Below, one piece after another: positions 33,229 through 43,641 of a stretch of DNA of 64,000 nt. This stretch comes from Cerrena zonata (lineage: Eukaryota; Basidiomycota; Agaricomycetes; Polyporales; Cerrenaceae): NCBI GenBank assembly GCA_038087015.1, contig JASBNA010000028.1:372001-436000 (forward strand). The letters are read 5' to 3'. The notes beneath the pieces are model-generated. The model made no database searches, was not told the origin of the DNA, and saw only the letters and a program-made list of their open reading frames with translations. The first letter of the stretch is position 1; every line of letters starts with the position of its first letter. The translations under genes and the position numbers were made by a program.

Positions 33229-35115
33229 ATGACTTCACATAAATGTCTTCATACTCTCAAAGAGACAATCGAAAGCCGAAATGATCATAAAGTGATCCAA
33301 GAGCTGGTCAATTTACAGGACCTACGCAGAATTCAGATCCTGGATCCGGCAGCCCTAGTTAATGCCAATTCTGATACGAGAAGCACATCAGGCGACCCAA
33401 GCCCATCGAATTTCTTACATAGTTGCAAAAATAATGATACGATAATGAACACCCGTCCATGGAAAACGAATGCTGAATATTTCAAAAAGGTTTATATCAG
33501 TGCGTTAGCGCTAATGAAGATGACTATACATGCCCAGTCAGGAGGGTCAATTGAAATAATGGGGATGCTTACAGGTAAAATAATCGAAGGATCGATAATT
33601 GTAATGGATGTATATGGATTACCTGTGGAAGGGACCGAAACAAGGGTCAATGCACAAGCTGAAGCTTACGAATATATGGTACAATTTCTTACGTCATTAA
33701 AGACAGAAGGGAGAGAAGAAAACATTGTTGGATGGTATCATTCGCATCCTGGATATGGGTGCTGGCTAAGTGGTATTGATGTCGCTACTCAAAAACTAAA
33801 TCAAGATTTTCAGGATCCATATTTAGCAATTGTTATTGATCCAATTAGAACCTTGAGCCAAGGAAAAGTTGAAATTGGTGCTTTTAGAACATTCCCCGAT
33901 AATTATAAGAGTAAAGTGAATAAACCAGAAGAAAAAGGACCTGCTAACAAAGCAAAATTAAACAAAGTCAAGAAGCTGAAACAAGGAGATTTTGGGATAC
34001 ATGCCAGTAGGTACTATTCGCTAGATATTGAAATCTTCAAGAGCCTGCAAGACGAAGAAGTATTAAATATCATTAGAAGCGAAGGATGGATGAATGATTT
34101 GGTTGAAAGTATAAATTATCAAAACGAGGCAATCAAGGAAGTCAAGTATAAAATTCTCGAAATAATTGAATCCTTACGGGGCCACGAGATTACTCCATCC
34201 GGAAAATGGGATAAGCGCTTATCATACAAATTCTTGAAAGATTTCGAGCCTATAATGGCCAGTAAACTATTGGATGAGAGATTACTTTCTAAGAATGAAG
34301 GGGCTAATTCCAATGCGGCAGATACCTATTCGGGACAAAAACGATCTGGTCTAATGGAAATCAATGAAACTGATGATGAGGATGTGGATGATAGCGAAGA
34401 CAGCCGTAGCGAATGTGGAGACGGCGATGGGAAGCCAGGCTTGCTAGATATTGACGGAGACGATGCCATGTCAATAGAAAGCTCGAGGCCACCATCTCGG
34501 AAACAAATCAGGATCCCAGAAGAAGACGAAGATGCTAATATGGACGTTGACTACACCAACTCGAAGAACAACCGCAAAAGAGTCTACAGCGCACCATCCA
34601 CTAGCGAAGCGGACGGAATCAGGGCCGCCACCCCGGTATCCAACACCGGATCCACCTCGACCTTCAGTCCCAGCACACCAACGTTCAATATCGAAAAAGC
34701 AAACGATCTTCTTGAAGAAGACCCCGATAAAACCGTTTCTGAAACTGAGCTTAAAAGCTTTGATAAACTGGACCAGTTTGACAAACATAAAAAATTGGTT
34801 TATGCCAATCGGAAAAAGGCCATCAGGATATACAACGAGAGCGAGCCTGCCTTCGAATCAAACAGCTCCTTGGCCTCCGGCACCCTATCTTCCAAGCGTT
34901 CCAGTGTGTCCAGTAAATCGGATTCAAAACCTCGTGATTCCCTAGGAGCAGTCTACCCACTAGGAGAAAAACCCAAGTATGCCGCCAACACCAAGCTCAA
35001 AGCAGCAAGCTACAAAGGGCTTAGCGATATCGAGCAAAACGCCCTCAAGCTAGCAGAGCTGGAATTAAGTGAGTATATAAAGATCAGAACCCAGCAAAGA
35101 ATTTTCAGCCCGTAA
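33229..35115 (+). CDS. RRI1: COP9 signalosome metalloprotease Csn5/Rri1
   Basis: 628 residues from the ATG at 33229. It is a JAMM/MPN+ isopeptidase that removes Rub1/NEDD8 from cullins. The zinc site is complete: E109 (SIEIMGMLTG) plus H171-S-H173-P, W179, S181 and D184 (GWYHSHPGYGCWLSGID). The family's N-terminal segment (RPWKTNAEYFKKVYISALALMKM) is intact. After the MPN domain (to about 235), a helical segment precedes a 250-residue acidic and Ser-rich tail. The protein is therefore much longer than typical Csn5 (about 335-440). It ends with a conserved-looking helix (DIEQNALKLAELELSEYIK). No other CSN genes are in the window. An upstream TTG in the same frame is not a start. Confidence 0.92.
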   Translation: MTSHKCLHTLKETIESRNDHKVIQELVNLQDLRRIQILDPAALVNANSDTRSTSGDPSPSNFLHSCKNNDTIMNTRPWKTNAEYFKKVYISALALMKMTIHAQSGGSIEIMGMLTGKIIEGSIIVMDVYGLPVEGTETRVNAQAEAYEYMVQFLTSLKTEGREENIVGWYHSHPGYGCWLSGIDVATQKLNQDFQDPYLAIVIDPIRTLSQGKVEIGAFRTFPDNYKSKVNKPEEKGPANKAKLNKVKKLKQGDFGIHASRYYSLDIEIFKSLQDEEVLNIIRSEGWMNDLVESINYQNEAIKEVKYKILEIIESLRGHEITPSGKWDKRLSYKFLKDFEPIMASKLLDERLLSKNEGANSNAADTYSGQKRSGLMEINETDDEDVDDSEDSRSECGDGDGKPGLLDIDGDDAMSIESSRPPSRKQIRIPEEDEDANMDVDYTNSKNNRKRVYSAPSTSEADGIRAATPVSNTGSTSTFSPSTPTFNIEKANDLLEEDPDKTVSETELKSFDKLDQFDKHKKLVYANRKKAIRIYNESEPAFESNSSLASGTLSSKRSSVSSKSDSKPRDSLGAVYPLGEKPKYAANTKLKAASYKGLSDIEQNALKLAELELSEYIKIRTQQRIFSP

Positions 35116-35775
35116 GGGTTGCAAAATATAGTCGCATGCTTATGTCATCATTTGTCTTTGTCTACGCGTTTTCTTTGTCGTTTTTTTTTTCTTTTTCTTT
35201 TTTTTTTTTTTTTTTTTTTTTGTTTTTTGGTTCTTCTCATCGCGCAACTGCCAACGCCGTCAGCTCCAGGCTGTTCGACTAGCTGGGAATTCTCTATTTT
35301 AAAAGGGTGTCTACGATTTATATGGGTGTAAGAGTCTGGGTGAGGATCGCGTAGTGATCCAAACGGATATGTGTAGAAGTAGCAGTAAAAACGTATAAGA
35401 ATAGCAAAATAAAAATGCAAATACAATAGAAAAAATCCCGGAAGAAAAAAAATCAGAGGGAGGGCATCAATAGAAAAAAAAAAAAAGAATCCTTTACCAA
35501 CGCAAGACCTTGTGATAAACTTTAATAAGCAACTGCTAGTCTTTAGATCGATATTGCATCCAGGGTTAAGAAGACATAGGGTAGGTGTTACTTGAGTACC
35601 ATTTAGACTACACTGTTCCGTTTATATAGGTCAAGCTACAAGCATTTTGCTGATTCTGTGTGCTTAGATATATCAAGTATACTCAATTTTTTTTTTTTTT
35701 TTTACTTTTCATAAAGCACTTCGACGATTGATTTGAACTAATCGACCGGATCCAAAGGCTTGAATAATACTTGGG
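35116..35775. other. Intergenic: CSN5 3' flank and UBP10 promoter
   Basis: 660 bases with T-rich tracts (35180-35225 and 35688-35703). No gene, tRNA or repeat unit of note. Confidence 0.6.
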
Positions 35776-38030
35776 ATGAGCACTTCAGTTCCAGATACTA
35801 TAAACCCTCTTATTGATAGAATTCTCGCCAATCCCCTAACATTTGTCCCTGCCAAAAAAACCGACCGAGAAACCGAAACGTCAAGGCCTTCAAGTTATAT
35901 AGTTTTAGGAAAGACACCTAAGAGCACGAAAAAGGCCGAATCCAAACCGAATTCAGACATTGGCCCTGATTCTGAATCGAAGCAAGTATCGCAAGAATCA
36001 CAGGACTCAATGAGAAGACCTAAATCAATGGCCGAAGCCGTGGCTGCGTACACTGGTAAGAAGTATTTAACAAAGGCTGAAAAGAAAAAATTGAAGAAAG
36101 ATAAAAAGTTAAACAAACAACAATCCACCGATGTTCGCTTGCTTGATTCAGACGAAGATTTGGGTGAAGATCTAAATGACGATAACTCCGAATTGATCCA
36201 TGGTGCAAAGCATTCTCATCTTATTGAGCCCAATACTCCAACTGGGGGAGTTTCTCCATCTGCATCGGAATCGGAATCACAGTACGAGTCTGCATCTGAG
36301 TATCCTAGTGGTGATAATCAAACTCTTCTTTCTGCATCATCCAACAACGCATCTACTGACTCCCTCCCATTTGCTGATTTTAAAAGCGAATCCAGCGTTA
36401 GTATAAGCTCATCTCTAATGAAAATAATGATCAGGACGACGATGACTCTGATTTTGGTAGCGCAGACGAGAAGGACGAATCGGAAGGATCAGAGTCAGAA
36501 TCCAATGCTGATTCTCCTTCGGCAGAAGACGATGATCTCGAAAAACTCAAAGAGGATCTTATCAAGGATGCGTTCGATGCTAATGATCAAGACGATGCTG
36601 ATGACGACGAGGAAGATGCTGAAGAGAAAGATGAGGAGGAAGTGTCCAAGCAATCCTCGCCGGCTAAACCATCGTCTACTAATGCCACACCACCAACTTC
36701 TCCAGAAGATGCCAATGAACAAACCAATGCTGATAACCAGAACAAACAAGTTGCTGACGACGTTAAACCAACAAAGTCTCAAGAACCTGTTTATGAAAAG
36801 CAACCATCTCCTCCATTAGAAGAATTTTATAGAATTAATGAAAACCCCCAAGATCGTGGTCTGAATAATTCTAATCGTATTTTGAAAAATTGGAATAAAC
36901 CTTTACTTAACAAGAAACCAGTTGGTTTATTAAATCATGGAGTTACTTGTTATATGAATTCAGCAATCCAAGCCATCTTACATGTACCTGCTGTACAACA
37001 TTATCTTAATGATGTTAGTCGAGGTAAATATGATAAAGTATTAAAACCTAGATCGGTTACACATGTATTATCTGAATTATCTCAACGTATGTGGGGGGTT
37101 GAATCTAATAATAAAGATCATCAAGTGAAAAAAATCAAACATCCAAAATATATCAATCCTAAAAAAATCATTCAAAGATTGGAAGATATTAATTGTATGA
37201 TGAGTGAATGGAACCAAGAAGATTCTCATGAATATTTCATGTCATTAATGTCAAGATTACAAGAAGACTCCACTCCCAAGGGAGTAAAATTAAATCAATC
37301 AATTATTTATGATATTTTCGGAGGTCTTTTAAATCAATCAGTTACATGTCAAAATTGTAATCATGAAAGTATTACTAAACAAGAATTTTATGATTTATCA
37401 TTAGGATTAAATAAAAAGAAAAAATCAAATCCAACAAATAATGAACAAGCTGATGGTAAATCCTCTAAACAACAAGAAACTGAATTATCAATTAATAATA
37501 GATATTCAATTGAAAAATCAATTAAAGAATTTTTCGCAACTGAAATGATTAAACTTGATCGTAAAGATAAGAGTTCAGGATACTTTTGTGAAAAATGTTC
37601 AAATAGAAGTGTTGCCACTAAAAAATCCACTATTGATAGATCACCAGAAACCCTTATAATACATTTGAAAAGATTTAAATTTAATGGGAATTCATCTTCA
37701 AAAGTTAAGCAATCAGTTTCGTATCCAAAATATTTGGATTTAACTGATTTCACCACTAACAAAGCAGAACCATCACGTTATCAATTATTATCAGTGATTG
37801 TTCATGAAGGAAGATCAATTAGTAGTGGACATTACGTTGCTCATTGTTTACAACCAGATGGTAATTGGGATAGATATGATGATGAATATATTAATAGACT
37901 TAATGAAAGACAAGCATTAAGTGATCCATCTGCATATTTTTTACTTTACACCAAATTAACACCAAAGACAACTCCAAAGAGAAATGGTGATACTCAAGAT
38001 CAACCAAAAACCAAAAAGAGAAAATTGTAA
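35776..38030 (+). CDS. UBP10: Ubiquitin-specific protease Ubp10/Dot4 (one frame break)
   Basis: Nuclear USP that deubiquitinates histone H2B and PCNA and affects silencing (family knowledge). The N-terminal acidic region is split. The frame from 35776 runs off at SSLMKIMIRT, while the next frame continues with acidic residues (NENNDQDDDDSDFG) straight into the catalytic domain. The break lies between 36400 and 36418. One missing base, for example in AA at 36405-36406, restores 751 residues. The catalytic Cys box is GLLNHGVTCYMNSAIQAIL. The His box is ISSGHYVAHC with NWDRYDDEYI. The diagnostic EDINCMMSEWNQEDSHEYF and YDIFGGLL stretches match Ubp10 rather than other USPs. The Zn-finger Cys pairs (CQNC, CEKC) are intact. 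Confidence 0.92.
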
Positions 38031-38297
38031 TAGATATGTAATAATTTCAGGTGTATATTAATAAATGATAATAAAAAAGACTAAACAGAGTAGTAGAGAA
38101 TTATATATATAAAAAGACCAAAAAAGATGAGATAGCCATGAACCAATAGAGAGTAACCAAGAGAGAGTAACCGATAAAGAGAAAGAAAAAACCAAGAAGC
38201 AAAGCAAAAGCAAAATTTAGAGATATGCCATAGCAGAGGAGGTAAAGAAATGAAATAAATAAATAATGAGCTAGGATAGGGAATAGGAAAAGATAAA

Positions 38298-38972
38298 TTA
38301 GACATCGACAAAAACTTCATTATCTTCGTCTTCTTCTTCAAAATCATCTTTTTCCATTGCGCCATGTCTAACTCTAGAATTACTAGTGGCGTTATAGAAA
38401 TCTCTAAAGCTAAAAGAGTTTCTAGTATGAGTAGTGAGCAAAGATTTCAGATATGGATCCAAAGGTAGGTTGTTAAATTTAAAATCATTTTGGCAATTAT
38501 GATGATTAATTTCATCAATTGAAGAATTACTCAGAGAAATGGTCGCTGAAGATCTACGACGACGATCAAGACTATTTCTTCTTGCTTCCACAATCAAATC
38601 AGAAGTAGCTGAATTATTCGGAATTGATTTCAAAAATTTCTTTTCAATAACAAATTTTCCTTCCTTATAAGCTTCTCGTTGACGAAATGCCTTCTTATAA
38701 GTCCATCCAAGTCTGGTAAGACACTGTTTACAACGCACTGACCGAGTAAGATAATCTCCAGTTAACATTGTACTTTCGATAATCTCTGGATCTGCTTGAT
38801 AATTAATAATCTTATCAACTAGTAATGCCTCACCACTAGATCCGGTGAACCCATCGGAAATGATCAAGTTCGAAAGACAAAGATGCGATGAACATTGCTG
38901 GCAAATGATGATTTGAGTAGTTGTAGCTTCATAATTCTCATTATCAAAGAATTCAGTATCTTTTAACCCCAT
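38298..38972 (-). CDS. Yippee-like zinc-binding protein (Moh1 type)
   Basis: 224 residues. The N-terminal 120 form a yippee domain. CQQC (about 24-27) and CKQC (about 80-83) are the two zinc CxxC pairs. DGFTGSSGEALLV corresponds to the family's DFxGxxGxAYLF, and RLGWTYKKAF...YKEGKFVIEKKF is the signature end. Yippee proteins are close to Moh1 of S. cerevisiae, which is linked to stationary-phase survival and the GID/CTLH complex in some species (family knowledge). The C-terminal 100 residues are an unusual Ser/Arg/Asn-rich extension with an acidic tip. The region between the Cys pairs is longer than usual (about 52 residues). It is convergent with UBP10, which ends 267 bp away. The Moh1 orthologue is likely but not certain. 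Confidence 0.75.
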   Translation of the reverse strand: MGLKDTEFFDNENYEATTTQIIICQQCSSHLCLSNLIISDGFTGSSGEALLVDKIINYQADPEIIESTMLTGDYLTRSVRCKQCLTRLGWTYKKAFRQREAYKEGKFVIEKKFLKSIPNNSATSDLIVEARRNSLDRRRRSSATISLSNSSIDEINHHNCQNDFKFNNLPLDPYLKSLLTTHTRNSFSFRDFYNATSNSRVRHGAMEKDDFEEEDEDNEVFVDV

Positions 38973-40009
38973 CTTGAAAGATAAGGAGGAATATCAAACA
39001 CAAAATTGAAATGACTAAAATTGCAATTTTTAAACTCTTGCAATTTCAATTTCAATTTCAAACAACCAACCTTCAAAGCTTCAATAAAGTAAAACCAAAA
39101 AACACTATATCTCAATAGGAAAAGATACAACTATGAATTCCACCTTAATTTTAGGGGTTATCAGGAAAGGAAAAATTTAAGAGTGAGGAGGAGCAAAAAA
39201 AAGCACTAAAACACAGTCAAGTACTTCCACACAACTAAGGAAGCAGAATACACTTTTATAGGGATAAACCAGTAATAGAAGAATTGGGGGTGCTAACGTA
39301 AGTCGTGTTGTCGGTGCAGTAGTAGGGACAGGGGTTAAAGAGGAATTGTTTCAACAATAGTAGTACACTGTAATAGGTAAGCAAGTTAACTACCTATGAA
39401 AGTATAAAATAAGGCCTGGTATTAGAAAATGAGGCCTATAAAATAAGCAATTAAGGCTCAGTTAAAAGGTGGATAGGTAGAAATATCGTAATAAAGAAGA
39501 AAAGTGATTACAAGAATATAAGAAAAGCGGACATAAATGCATATATATACCAGTAGAAGAGGGGGGGGGTGACACTAATTGTGGGAATAATAAACCAGAG
39601 TATATGAGTAATGAATAAGCGGTTTTGCTGTTCCGAATAAGAAACACTATTTATATTAGTCTAGTTCCGAAGAGACATAATTGGAATTCGGTTTTGGTTT
39701 GTATAATGTGCAATCCTACACATTGGTAGACTGATGTTATTGGTGATCTGGTTGTGATTGCTTAGCCAGTTTATAAGCCTAGGGTTTATGAAGCTGGTTT
39801 TATCCAGTTATGGTCTGTTATTCACCGGTTGCATCTAAAGGTACCCAGTGATGGAATGGTAAATATCGTCTACTGTAGGGTCATTTTAAAAACGGTTTCT
39901 GGGGAGTGGCACCCGTGCACCCATACATAAAACAAAAAGCGTAGCTACCCCATAAAGTCATCAGATGACTGGATACGACAAATATATACATTTGATATTA
40001 TTTACAGGA
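38973..40009. other. Intergenic: promoter of the yippee-like gene and MRPL22 3' flank
   Basis: 1037 bases. A G8-9 run lies near 39561-39569 and a TATATA stretch near 39541-39549. Short frames lack signatures. No RNA gene recognised. Confidence 0.55.
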
Positions 40010-40891
40010 TTACCATTTATAATAGGGATGGACTCTGAAGTTGAGAGGATCGTTGATCAAAAACATTTCAGGTTTGGAGTTTAATTGGGATTGCTGTTTT
40101 TCCCAAGCAAGTCTATTTTTGGTTTGTTCAGTTTTCAAAACTGCTTTTAAATGAATGTAAGGATGTTTAATTATACCGGTACGACCTCTACCCTTCATGT
40201 CTAATCTTTTTCTCCAGTCCCCGTCACTACCGGTCCATAAACGAGCAATGTATAAACGATCGGTGTTATAGCCGGATTGATTTGCTTGTTCTAAACCTTT
40301 TTTCAATAATTTTTCTAATTCGGTAGCCATTTTTTTAGGATTGAAATGTAATTGATTAATGGCGGTTTTAACTTCTAATCCACGAACAAATCTGTTGACA
40401 ACGGTTGCCTTTTTCATTGATGACTTAATTCTATTACTATTTAAAAAAATGGTTGGTTCTAAAATATCAATTTCTTCAGGGGTTAAATGTAATTTGAAAT
40501 GACGTTTTGTTTCTGGGTCTTCAACTATTTGATCATTCTTATAGAATCCATGAACTTTAACTACTTGGTCAAATAATTTCTTCTTAATTGGACTAATGTA
40601 TTTTTCTGCACGAATTTGTTGTTTACTGACTTGTTCCAAGTAGTATTCTTGTAAATCAGAATCGTTTTCTGGAGTAATACTGGCGGCATCAAACTCTTCT
40701 GGTTCGTTTTCCTTTTTACTTATTACTGGTTCCTGGGTCGTATTTTCAGTAAGTTCTCCAAATAAATTTTTTTCATACAACTTCCCACTGCCGTGGAGTT
40801 GACGTATGCTAAAAGTTGGTATTATTCTAGAAGTATGGCAGAGCGGACCCGCGGTCGCTCTGGTGATGCGTGCTAGCGATCCTCTGATCAT
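40010..40891 (-). CDS. MRPL22: Mitochondrial ribosomal protein uL22m (MrpL22)
   Basis: 293 residues, near the 309 of S. cerevisiae MrpL22. The N-terminus (MIRGSLARITRATAG) is rich in Arg and Ser without acidic residues, a typical matrix presequence. The uL22 fold occupies about 145-290. RFVRGLEVKTAINQLHFNPKKMATE is the conserved helix region. RLYIARLWTGSDGDWRKRLDMKGRGRTGIIKHPYIHLKAVL corresponds to the rRNA-contacting beta hairpin and matches the family. Mature uL22m lines the exit tunnel of the mitoribosome large subunit. The reading frame is intact. Confidence 0.92.
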   Translation of the reverse strand: MIRGSLARITRATAGPLCHTSRIIPTFSIRQLHGSGKLYEKNLFGELTENTTQEPVISKKENEPEEFDAASITPENDSDLQEYYLEQVSKQQIRAEKYISPIKKKLFDQVVKVHGFYKNDQIVEDPETKRHFKLHLTPEEIDILEPTIFLNSNRIKSSMKKATVVNRFVRGLEVKTAINQLHFNPKKMATELEKLLKKGLEQANQSGYNTDRLYIARLWTGSDGDWRKRLDMKGRGRTGIIKHPYIHLKAVLKTEQTKNRLAWEKQQSQLNSKPEMFLINDPLNFRVHPYYKW

Positions 40892-41183
40892 CCTTGTGGT
40901 TGAATAGTGGCAAGGTTCTATTAAAGCTGTTGATCTAAATTTTTCATAAAGGTGCTTCGTTCAAAGAGGGAAAAAATTTTCGAGTTTGGTGCACGACCCG
41001 TTTTTTTTTTTCATTAAGTCTATAATATAATTAGATCAACTACAAGATAACCAACTACAAGATATACGTACATTCGAATATATGAATAGTTTTATTAATA
41101 AATAAAGAAGAGCAAATGAAGCAGCTTTCTAAAACAGAAGGCGAGGGAAAGAAAGTATTTGTAAATGTACAGAGGAAATGCAG

Positions 41184-41435
41184 TTAATCATCGAATCCGG
41201 CCAAATTGGCATCTCTTGGTCTATTAGGTAAGGGGTAAACTCTAGGAATTGGTTCGTGATCTTCGTATACTAATTTTCTTCTGATTGGAGCTATTAATAA
41301 TAATACTGGTGCTGATAATCCCAAAATCACCGAAAAGAAGAAATGTGGTTTGGTATGAGCATGGTAACGGGCCCATCTGAATGGTTGTTTATAGTAAACT
41401 GGGTAATCTCCCCATACTTTGTCAGCAGCACCCAT
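41184..41435 (-). CDS. Complex I (NADH:ubiquinone oxidoreductase) 9.5 kDa subunit
   Basis: 83 residues, single hydrophobic span at about 32-50 (FFFSVILGLSAPVLLLIAPI). This is followed by a conserved basic and Pro-rich stretch (HEPIPRVYPLPNRPRD) and the terminal GFDD. It matches the fungal NI9M/NUO-9.5 family, an accessory membrane-arm subunit (NDUFA3-like). Presence implies a proton-pumping complex I, which CTG-clade yeasts have and Saccharomyces lacks (established). Gene is complete and short, with normal spacing. Confidence 0.88.
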   Translation of the reverse strand: MGAADKVWGDYPVYYKQPFRWARYHAHTKPHFFFSVILGLSAPVLLLIAPIRRKLVYEDHEPIPRVYPLPNRPRDANLAGFDD

Positions 41436-41657
41436 CTTGATCTCAATCGTGTAGTTGTGGTTGCAGGTGGAGTAGTAGTAGTAAGATTAATGTTTAATCT
41501 TTGAGAAATAATGTTAACTTTGTTGGTTTCTATTGGTTAAGCTGTACGCCCGTGCACCCTCTTGTCCCAGACACTACTTTTTTTACCGTTGTGTGTGTGT
41601 GTTCTTTTTTTGCACCTTCAAAAGCAAACATCCGTGCATACAGTATGTATATTAAAA

Positions 41658-42296
41658 CTACTTAGATCTCTTTTTTGGTTTAGTATTACCAGAAGAGCTA
41701 CCAGAAGATTTGGAAGCAGAGACAGGTTCTTCAGGTTTAGTATCCTTTTCAGCGGCTTTGGCGGCTTCGGCGGCTTCTTGTTCGAAGAATTCTTTTTTCA
41801 ATTTTTCATCGTACCAACTAGCGTAGTATAACCCACCTTGTAAAACAAGAACCCCAATCAAGGCAACAATCATCATTACTTGACTAGCAGCCATGACGTT
41901 GATACCGGTAGGCATATCGACCTCGCCCCAATCACCACTGGAACAACTGTTGATCCCGACTCTCAAATTGGTCAAATAAATAATGATTGATATCATCACC
42001 AACCCCAAAGTACCATATTCGAAATACTTAGCATCTTCAATTGGTTTGTACAACTTGATAAAGCAACCAACCAAACCAAGGAAAAACACGAAATGTAAGA
42101 TATGGTGAACAAACATTGGCGCTTCTGCCCAAGTTGTGTAGTGAGCCAAAGATTTTTCAAATGCTTTACCGGTTGGATCATAATTCCACAAGGTTCCGAA
42201 ATCGTAAGGTAAATTAGAATAAATCACCCCGAGTCCAAACGAGGTGGCACTGATGATGAGACCAGTCCCAACTGGTACAATATCTTTATAAGCCAT
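41658..42296 (-). CDS. CSH3: ER packaging chaperone for amino acid permeases (Shr3/Csh3)
   Basis: 212 residues from the ATG at 42294-42296 (MAYKDIVPVGTGLI). The open frame runs 55 codons further upstream, but Shr3 proteins start here. Four transmembrane segments lie at about 8-28, 60-82, 95-113 and 135-157. ISATSFGLGVIYSNLPYDF and HHILHFVFFLGLVGCFIKLYKP match the Shr3/Csh3 family. It prevents aggregation of amino acid permeases in the ER and so controls amino acid uptake and sensing (family knowledge). The C-terminal tail is charged (KDTKPEEP) and ends in a Lys/Arg-rich KPKKRSK, consistent with ER/COPI retention. A perfect 24-bp palindrome lies 81 bp upstream. Confidence 0.9.
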   Translation of the reverse strand: MAYKDIVPVGTGLIISATSFGLGVIYSNLPYDFGTLWNYDPTGKAFEKSLAHYTTWAEAPMFVHHILHFVFFLGLVGCFIKLYKPIEDAKYFEYGTLGLVMISIIIYLTNLRVGINSCSSGDWGEVDMPTGINVMAASQVMMIVALIGVLVLQGGLYYASWYDEKLKKEFFEQEAAEAAKAAEKDTKPEEPVSASKSSGSSSGNTKPKKRSK

Positions 42297-42376
42297 AATT
42301 GATTCTGTTTGAAAGTAGGTCTTGAGTAAAAATTTTCCAGCTTGATTAATTTTGTTTATCAGCTGGGGAGGAAGTT

Positions 42377-42400
42377 GCAGGTTAGCCCGGGCTAACCTGC
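42377..42400. repeat. Perfect 24-bp palindrome in the CSH3 promoter
   Basis: GCAGGTTAGCCC followed directly by its exact reverse complement, with no spacer. It lies 81 bp before the CSH3 ATG. It could be a cruciform-forming or dimer-binding site. Function unknown. Confidence 0.9.
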
Positions 42401-42683
42401 CAATGATGGGGGCGGCCAGGGGTAAATCTGAGTACGATTTGCAACAATATCCTTGTACCATTACTCTATTGCTCTGAGTTGGAACCTAGAGGCACCCGAG
42501 GACGCCTGGAGCTCCTGTGATGGCATCTGAGGGCATTCAGTATTGCAATGTTCAGCTGGTGGATTCATTGGTGGATTCACTCGATTCAATTTTCAAGGCG
42601 AACTTATAACCTGGTGAGTTACTACATTTCAACGAAGGAGCACTACATTTGCGACGGAGGTGTGCTACTGGTGAAGTATTACA

Positions 42684-42735
42684 TTAACAAGTACATCAAC
42701 TTAACAAGTACATCAACTTTAACAAGTACATCGAC
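42684..42735. repeat. 17-bp tandem repeat (TTAACAAGTACATCAAC)
   Basis: Copies at 42684-42700 and 42701-42717, then a third at 42718-42735 with one inserted T and one substitution. No coding potential. Confidence 0.85.
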
Positions 42736-43641
42736 TTAATAAGACCATCCATTGCTGTTATGTAACTGAATAGGCTGGGAGGTACGGGTCGTTTCACCCA
42801 TCGGCAAATGGAATCGTAGACGAATACATACCGGTTGCATACCCAACTCCAGCATTACGCTACTGCTCCCCGAGCAGCAGCATGCTCGAAATACACGAGT
42901 GGGTCTTAGTAATAAGCTCATAACTGGATCATTGAATCACATAACTGAAGCACGGCTTTTTGTGATGGAAAATGTCGCGGCGGTCGCTGGGCTTGTCAGA
43001 ATAATGTCGCGACGTATCACCAGAAAAGGCAGAAAAAGAACAAATAAAAAAAAAAAAGTGCGACATTTCTCTAACTCTTTGTTCCCAGAGAGAAAAAAAA
43101 AAAGGCTTTTCCAATGCAAACCTCACGAGATTAATTGGGGGGTTTTCTTATCTTCTGTTCAGTTCAAGCACAATTGGTGGGTTTTGTTCTAGGTAGGCAC
43201 TTGCCTTGATTTATCTGAGGTTTATACTTTATATACTGTTTTATACTTTTCGCTTTTTTCGGTTAGGTTTGATTATCAATTGGTTTGTTTTTGTTTTGTG
43301 ATTTTTTTACTTGTTTTAAAAAAAAAAAAAAAAACCTTCCCAAAGCTACTTATTTGGTTAATAAACATCCTATTTGTTTTACGTTCTTATTCGTTTTTGA
43401 GTTTCCGCTATTGATTGGATCAAATAAGTTGATTTTAAAAGGCTTTTACTCTTTTTTCTTTTGTTCTTCTAATATACTTTCTTCTTTTTAGTGGGTTTAT
43501 CTTTGATTGTTCTCTCAAAAAAGAACGAAGGGAAAAAAAAAAAAAGAGACTTGAATAAATTTAAATAAAAAAAAAAAATCTTTATTGAAAAATTCCCAAA
43601 ACTCCTTTTGCTATTCCTTATAAGTATATTGCATTTACAAA

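Larger units (their letters stand above)
42297..43641. other. Divergent promoter region between CSH3 and RAC1
   Basis: 1345 bases. It holds the 24-bp palindrome, a 17-bp tandem repeat (42684-42735) and poly(A) tracts near 43047-43056, 43318-43334 and 43534-43545. No convincing coding frame. No RNA gene recognised. Confidence 0.55.
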
